Assembly (NCBI GenBank): GCA_009733575.1
Contig: ML770319.1
Location: 1 to 10,911, forward strand
Origin: Gymnopus androsaceus JB14
Lineage: Eukaryota > Basidiomycota > Agaricomycetes > Agaricales > Omphalotaceae
DNA: 10,911 bases
Direction: 5' to 3'
Part shown: one piece after another, positions 7,151 to 10,911 of the stretch
How positions within the stretch are numbered: the stretch's first letter is position 1
Layout of the letters: each line of letters begins with the position of its first letter
The notes under the pieces: generated by a model
Database searches by the model: none
What the model saw: only the letters and a program-made list of their open reading frames with translations
Told to the model about the DNA's origin: nothing
Position numbers and translations under genes: made by a program

Positions 7151-7233
7151 CAACATCAATATCAAAAGTGATTTCAATTTGAGGGACACCCTTGGGGGCT
7201 GGGGAGATACCAACGAGGTTGAAGTTACATCTG

Positions 7234-7680
7234 GAAAATACCACCTAGCCTTGAGTGGACATAGGGTGAATCCAGCCATGCAATTCCCTTAGAAGACAAC
7301 AGGACAGCAAAGATACCTAGGTGACTTAGGACAATGTCCAGAGGTGCTGTTACACTCAGGTGCATCCAGGACACCCCAGGCCATGCAATTCAGGTCCAGG
7401 ACAGTCAAGTTGGCTCAAGCATTGGCTCAAGCCCACTTGAAGTCAACCCAGGGCACCATAAACCCAGCCTGAGTCTGCAAGGTGAGCTTCAAGTTGATGT
7501 GAGCATGCTTCAAAGCCATTCCACGTGCACTCAGGTCAAGCAAAGTGAACCCAAAGGACTTGTAAGTACATCAGAGGGAACTTAGAGTGTAAAATACATT
7601 TTGATATACTTGAATGCTACATAAATTAACCTTAAGGATGATACAGTTCACTTCAGGTAACAAAAATGTTCACATTATAG
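7234..7680. other. Non-coding stretch with short CCAGG/CTCAAG repeats
   Basis: No gene is seen. There are reiterated words (GGCTCAAGC twice near 7427-7450, CCATGCAATTC twice near 7275 and 7381, many CCAGG). The CCTAGGTGACTTAGG phrase near 7316 recurs near 10591-10610. An 83-codon open frame at 7334-7585 on the plus strand has no recognisable motif. Confidence 0.5.
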
Positions 7681-7766
7681 ATGGATCAACAAAAAATTAT
7701 TACACAAAATATCTATCTACTAGCTATACTACAAAATATCAGATGAGGGAGTGACAAAATTAATGC
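7681..7766 (+). repeat. Left ~85-bp direct repeat flanking the fold-back element
   Basis: It starts ATGGATCAACAAAA and runs through CAAAATATCTAT and ATATCAGATGA. It aligns in the same orientation with 9998-10080 at roughly 80 percent identity. It ends about 26 bp outside the left arm. Confidence 0.75.
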
Positions 7767-7792
7767 AAAAGCATTATTCACAATATGGATGG

Positions 7793-8470
7793 ATCCACTT
7801 CAAGCTGCCCCAATTTATATCTTCTTAGTTAGACCAAAGTGTAATAATCCACTATCTAATATGAAGTAAATCCACAGGAAATCCAGGGGCCAGCCTGGAA
7901 TCCATGGTGTGACAGGTGTCACACTATATGGAATCCATGGTCTGTGGAATCCACGGACTAAACAATGTAGTTGTCTATGGAATCCATGGTCTGTGGAATC
8001 CATGGACAACTAAAAAATATAGTCTATGGAATCCATGCTCTGTGGAATCCATGGACTACACAATATAGTAGTCTATGGAATCCATGGTCTGTGGAATCCA
8101 CAGACTAAAAAATGTAGTTGTCTATGGAATCCATGGTCTGTGGAATCCATGGACTACAAAATGATATAGTCTATGGAATCCATGCACTACAAAATATAGC
8201 CATCTATGGAATCCATGAACTACACAATGTTATAGTCTATGGACTATAAAATATTATAGTCTATGGAATCCATGGTCTGTGGAATCCATGGACTACAAAA
8301 TGTTGTAGACTATGGAATCCATGTATTAGTGTGTGGAATCCATGGACTACAAAATATAGTTGTCTATGGAATCCATGGTCTGTGGAATCCATGGACTACA
8401 AAATATTTTAGTGTATGGATTCCATGAACTATAAAATATTGTAGTGTATGGAATCCATGTAGTAGTGTAT
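7793..8470 (+). repeat. Left arm: outer unique segment plus GGAATCCAT subrepeats
   Basis: After the outer segment come about ten irregular units of roughly 45-50 bp. A typical unit reads TCTATGGAATCCATGGTCTG, then TGGAATCCATGGACTACAAA and an ATATAG/TTGTAG spacer. The GGAATCCATGG half-unit contains the palindrome CCATGG. Units near 8170-8260 and 8400-8470 are shortened or diverged. Confidence 0.88.
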
Positions 8471-8610
8471 GAATGAGCTCTCTGTCCCTTTCTGAATATT
8501 ATTCCTCCGTCCCACTCAGGAAACCAAGCACATGAGGAAAACCCAATCTAGGGTTCCTTCACTGGTTCCATTGTATATATGCACTGCAGGTACTTATTCT
8601 AAATTTTAAG
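8471..8610. other. Unique linker between left arm and core repeat
   Basis: This is about 140 bp with no repeat similarity elsewhere in the window, no open frame and no recognised motif. Confidence 0.5.
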
Positions 8611-9385
8611 ATACAATGAGTATTTTAAGGTGTATTAAATGACTAATTTAAGTAACACCACTGTACCAGAATCGGTAGTGATTTTCATCATCATATTGAA
8701 TGGTACCATTTAATTTTACTCAAAAATATGTTCATTTTGAGTGAGCAGAGTCCTTGCAGCCATCTAAAATGACTGGAAATATCTCTCAAGCATTGAATAT
8801 TCTCCAGGTGTAGGAAAGGTCCCATGTAAGTACCACCATACTAGAATCAGTAGTAATTTCTACCATCAGATCGAATGGTATCACTTACTCCTTCTCCAAA
8901 TACATTGATCTTGAGTGAGTAGAGGTGTTTCAACTCTCTGAAATGACAGGAAATTTGTCAGATGCATTGAATATTTTGGGATGTAGTAAATGACCCATGT
9001 AAGTACCACCACTGTACTGGAATCAGTAGTGATTTTCATTGTCAGATTGAATGGTACTCTTTATTTTTACTCCAAAATATGTGCATGTTGAGTGAACAGA
9101 GTCCTTTCAACTGTCTGACCTGACTGGAAATATTTCATAAGTATGGAATATTCGGGGGTGTAGGAAATGACCTGTCTAAGTACTGCCACCATACTGGTAT
9201 CAGTAGTGATTTCTATCATCAGATTGAATGGTATCACCTAGTCTTGCTCCTAAATACATTCATTCTGGGTGATTAGAAGCTTTTCAACTGTCTGAAATGA
9301 GTGGAATCTTTGGGTGCATTGAATCTTTTAAGGTGTAGTAAATGACCCATGGAACCAGTAGCAATTTTCATTGTGAGATTGAATT
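8611..9385 (+). repeat. ~175-bp tandem repeat with alternating A/B units
   Basis: Units anchored on AAGTACCACCA begin at 8651, 8829, 9002 and 9179, with a partial unit before 8651 and a truncated one after 9351. Lengths alternate 178, 173, 177 and 172 bp. Units one and three share GATTTTCAT, TTTTACTC.AAAATATGT and CAGAGTCCTT. Units two and four share ATTTCTA.CATCAGAT and CTCC.AAATACATT. This is a two-unit higher-order repeat of about 350 bp. Confidence 0.87.
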
Positions 9386-9999
9386 GGACCCCTGCACTAC
9401 AAATCATAGTAGCACATGGATTCCATGAACTACCATAGTTCATAGTGCGTGGAATCCATACACCACTATGCTGTATTTATTAGTCTGTGGAATCCATGTG
9501 CTACTTCATTGTGTAGTCCATGGATTCCACAGACGTGGATTCCATAGACACTATATTTTGTATTCCATGATTTCCACAGACCATGGATTCCATAGACAAC
9601 TACATTTTGTAGTCATGGATTCCACAGACCATGGATTCCATAGACACTACATTTTGTAGTCCATGCATTCCACAGACATGGATTCCATAGACAACTACAT
9701 TTGTAGTCCATGGATTCCACAGACCATGGATTCCATAGACAACTATATTTTGTAGTCCATGGATTCCATAGACTACTACATTTTGTAGTCTGTGGATTCC
9801 ACAGACCATGGACTCCATAGACTACAATATTTTGTGTCCATGGATTCCACAGCCATGAATTCCATATAGTGTGACACCTGTCACACCATGGATTCCAGGC
9901 TGGCCCCTGGATTCCTGTGGATTTACTTCATATTAGATAGTGGATTGTTACACTTTGGTCTAACTAAGAAGATATAAATTGGGGCAGCCTGGAATGGAT
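9385..9999 (-). repeat. Right arm: inverted copy of the left arm
   Basis: From about 9385 the same subrepeat appears, at first mixed in orientation (9400-9520). From 9517 outward it is a regular reverse complement (CCATGGATTCCACAGA, CATGGATTCCATAGAC, ACTACATTTTGTAGTC). It ends with the outer segment, which matches the left arm almost perfectly. Open frames here are repeat translations, not genes. Confidence 0.88.
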
Positions 10000-10080
10000 G
10001 GATCAACAAAACTTTATTATGCAAAATATCTATTTACTAACTATAACTAATGAGATATCAGATGAAGGATGCACAATTAA
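9998..10080 (+). repeat. Right ~85-bp direct repeat flanking the fold-back element
   Basis: Direct counterpart of 7681-7766. It begins ATGGATCAACAAAA at the very edge of the right arm and shares CAAAATATCTAT and ATATCAGATGA. Confidence 0.75.
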
Positions 10081-10190
10081 AAGAAACACTGAACAACATG
10101 ATAAAGATACAACAGTCTTTGGAAGATAATCAGAATTGAAGGAGTGACAAGATTAAAAGACACATAATAACAAACATGATAAAAGATCAA
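10066..10190 (+). repeat. Diverged tandem duplication (period about 75 bp)
   Basis: AGGATGCACAATTAAAAGAAAC through AACATGATAAAGATACAAC at 10066-10110 recurs as AGGAGTGACAAGATTAAAAG through AACATGATAAAAGATCAAC at 10140-10190. The second copy also resembles the GGGAGTGACAAAATTAA end of the left flanking direct repeat. Confidence 0.6.
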
Positions 10191-10560
10191 CATGCTTGCG
10201 AGATTCAACAGCGGCAGCTGCTGCATGAGATCCTGGCAATGGAAACACAGGAGCAGGGAATTGGGCAGCAAGGACGGTACAGGAGCATTGCAGCACCCAG
10301 AAGGAACATCCAAACAGAAAGCATTTGTTAGACTGTGTACGACTCAACACGGAAGGCTTTGTTAGACTGTGTACTGAGACAAAGACAATCAGAAAAAGGT
10401 TCAATATACACAAAAAAAAGAAAAACATACATGATCAACTTATACAAATTAGTTTCAAAGTCTTGCGCCCAGGTAGGTGCAGCATGTGAAATCTTGTTGT
10501 AGCTACTGAGGTGCATCAGCAAAAATGGTCTGGGCCTGGGATAGCCTATAGGTTAGACTA
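10191..10560. other. Non-coding stretch, one short direct repeat
   Basis: No gene is supported. TTTGTTAGACTGTGTAC occurs twice (about 10324 and 10358, 34 bp apart). An A-rich tract lies near 10410-10425. Minus-strand open frames here are short, hydrophobic and without motifs. Confidence 0.5.
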
Positions 10561-10590
10561 ATATGACCTGGGCAACCTGGGCAACCTGGG

Positions 10591-10682
10591 TGACTTAGGC
10601 CACCTAGGAATATGCCCAAATCCTAATATCACTTGAGAGTGACTTAGGCTACCTAGGAATATGCCCAAAACCTGATATCACC
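10591..10682 (+). repeat. 49-bp tandem duplication (TGACTTAGG...ATATCAC)
   Basis: TGACTTAGGCCACCTAGGAA at 10591, continuing to ATATCAC, is followed by a near-identical copy from 10640 (TGACTTAGGCTACCTAGGAA). The same CCTAGG/TGACTTAGG words occur near 7316, and similar words occur inside the MITE at 4360-4410. Confidence 0.82.
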
Positions 10683-10699
10683 AGAAGGAGCCTCCTTGC

Positions 10700-10832
10700 A
10701 GCCTGAACACAACCTGAGCACAACCTAAGTGCAACCTGAACACAACCTGAGTACAACCTGAGGGAACCTGGGGCAGCCTGGAGAAGCCTGAGGAAGCCTG
10801 GGACAGCCCGGGAAAGCCTGGGACAGCCTGAG
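10700..10832 (+). repeat. CCTGAG-type minisatellite
   Basis: Ten or more units of about 10-12 bp of the form CACAACCTGAG grade into GGAAGCCTGGGACAG. Units diverge gradually from left to right. Confidence 0.82.
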
Positions 10833-10911
10833 ATTTATCTAGAACTAGGATTACAAGCTAAATAGCTTCAATAAACTAGTACATTGAATTATAATGTGTA
10901 TTAATATCATT
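10833..10911. other. AT-rich end of window, nothing recognised
   Basis: AT-rich sequence with no repeat, open frame or motif that I can support. Confidence 0.4.

Larger units (their letters stand above)
6048..7233 (-). pseudogene. Mitochondrial-type HSP70 (Ssc1/DnaK clade) gene fragment
   Basis: The minus strand encodes fragments of the substrate-binding domain of mitochondrial HSP70. [20 protein letters not shown] lies at about 7165-7228. After a small intron come GIVNVSAKDKATSKD and SMTIASSSGLSDKDI (about 7018-7110). Next are IEEANKADSV, NEFKDWINATEKDSKL (6670-6730), and LAQKGPAADSSVNTEKIHKK then ISETFAQSL (about 6050-6140). The N-terminal ATPase domain is absent. Damage includes a TAG at 7061-7063 (Gln expected), a small deletion near 7017, a 157-bp tandem duplication, and the hAT-like insertion at 6150-6659. 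A retained intron means it came from a genomic duplication, not a processed transcript. Similarity fades before the LTR at 5993. A possible second intron (about 6733-6777, GTTCAT to ATTAG) is uncertain. Confidence 0.88.
7793..9999. mobile_element. 2.2-kb fold-back element with long subrepeat arms, no coding capacity
   Basis: The outer ~135 bp (about 7794-7932 and 9861-9998) are inverted copies differing at only a few positions. They begin near GCTGCCCCAATTTATATC and include the quasi-palindrome GTGTGACAGGTGTCACAC. Inside these, both arms consist of GGAATCCAT-type subrepeats in opposite orientation, giving arms of about 680 and 610 bp. Between them lies a ~0.9-kb core of a different tandem repeat. 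This layout is like Drosophila-type fold-back elements; the family here is unknown to me. No open frame resembles a transposase. No clean short target duplication is visible, but ~85-bp direct repeats flank it. CpG is nearly absent. Confidence 0.82.

Noticed and set aside
7334..7585. Plus-strand 83-codon open frame
   Set aside because: No recognisable motif, reiterated CCAGG/CTCAAG words, and no sign of splicing or conservation visible.
7895..8470. CRISPR-like regular repeats
   Set aside because: Units are variable in length, partly palindromic, lack unique spacers, and recur inverted in the right arm of a eukaryotic repeat element.
9468..9818. Open frames in the right arm (repeated HGFHR or GIHGLQN peptides)
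   Set aside because: They are translations of the subrepeat; no start context or domain, and equivalents appear on both strands.
10077..10522. Minus-strand hydrophobic open frames
   Set aside because: Short, overlapping in different frames, biased by A/T-rich sequence, and without domains or neighbours that support a gene.

Overview
The window looks like a repeat-rich, probably non-genic stretch of a fungal genome, most likely an agaricomycete basidiomycete. The evidence is a Fot1/pogo-type transposase with a 55-bp intron, a Ty1/copia element with a Drosophila-copia-type half-tRNA primer site, a very short (40-bp) intron in an HSP70 relic, and no intact host gene. The lineage is inferred from family resemblance. 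No tRNA, rRNA or CRISPR was seen.

Layout. (1) Positions 1-142 are a short GC-rich flank I cannot assign. (2) Positions 143-3698 are a complete Fot1/pogo-like DNA transposon with perfect 18-bp terminal inverted repeats and a TA target duplication. Its minus-strand transposase has a catalytic DD35D layout, one intron, a coiled coil and a proline-rich repeat tail, and is broken only by two in-frame TGA codons. (3) Positions 3701-5993 are the 5' part of a minus-strand Ty1/copia retrotransposon: LTR, primer binding site and a degenerate gag ending in a zinc knuckle. A 139-bp MITE sits inside gag at 4332-4470. (4) Positions 6048-7233 are a minus-strand relic of a mitochondrial-type HSP70 gene, split by a 510-bp hAT-like element and carrying a perfect 157-bp tandem duplication. 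(5) Positions 7793-9999 are a 2.2-kb fold-back structure. Its arms are about 0.6-0.7 kb long and built of short palindromic GGAATCCAT-type subrepeats, and its core is a ~175-bp tandem repeat with alternating A/B units. It is flanked by ~85-bp direct repeats and encodes nothing recognisable. (6) Positions 10066-10911 hold further tandem duplications and a CCTGAG-rich minisatellite.

How it fits together. This is a nested graveyard. The HSP70 fragment was hit by the hAT-like element, the copia element landed at its edge, a MITE entered gag, and the pogo element inserted next to or within the copia remnant. Removing the MITE (leaving one TA) or the hAT-like element (leaving one 8-bp target copy) makes the surrounding relic reading frame continuous, which gives independent proof of both insertion boundaries. 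CpG is abundant in the pogo element and almost absent to the right of about 5.6 kb. Nearly all premature stops are TGA where CGA is expected, as predicted for deamination of methylated cytosine, with the pogo element the youngest layer. The most unusual object is the fold-back element.
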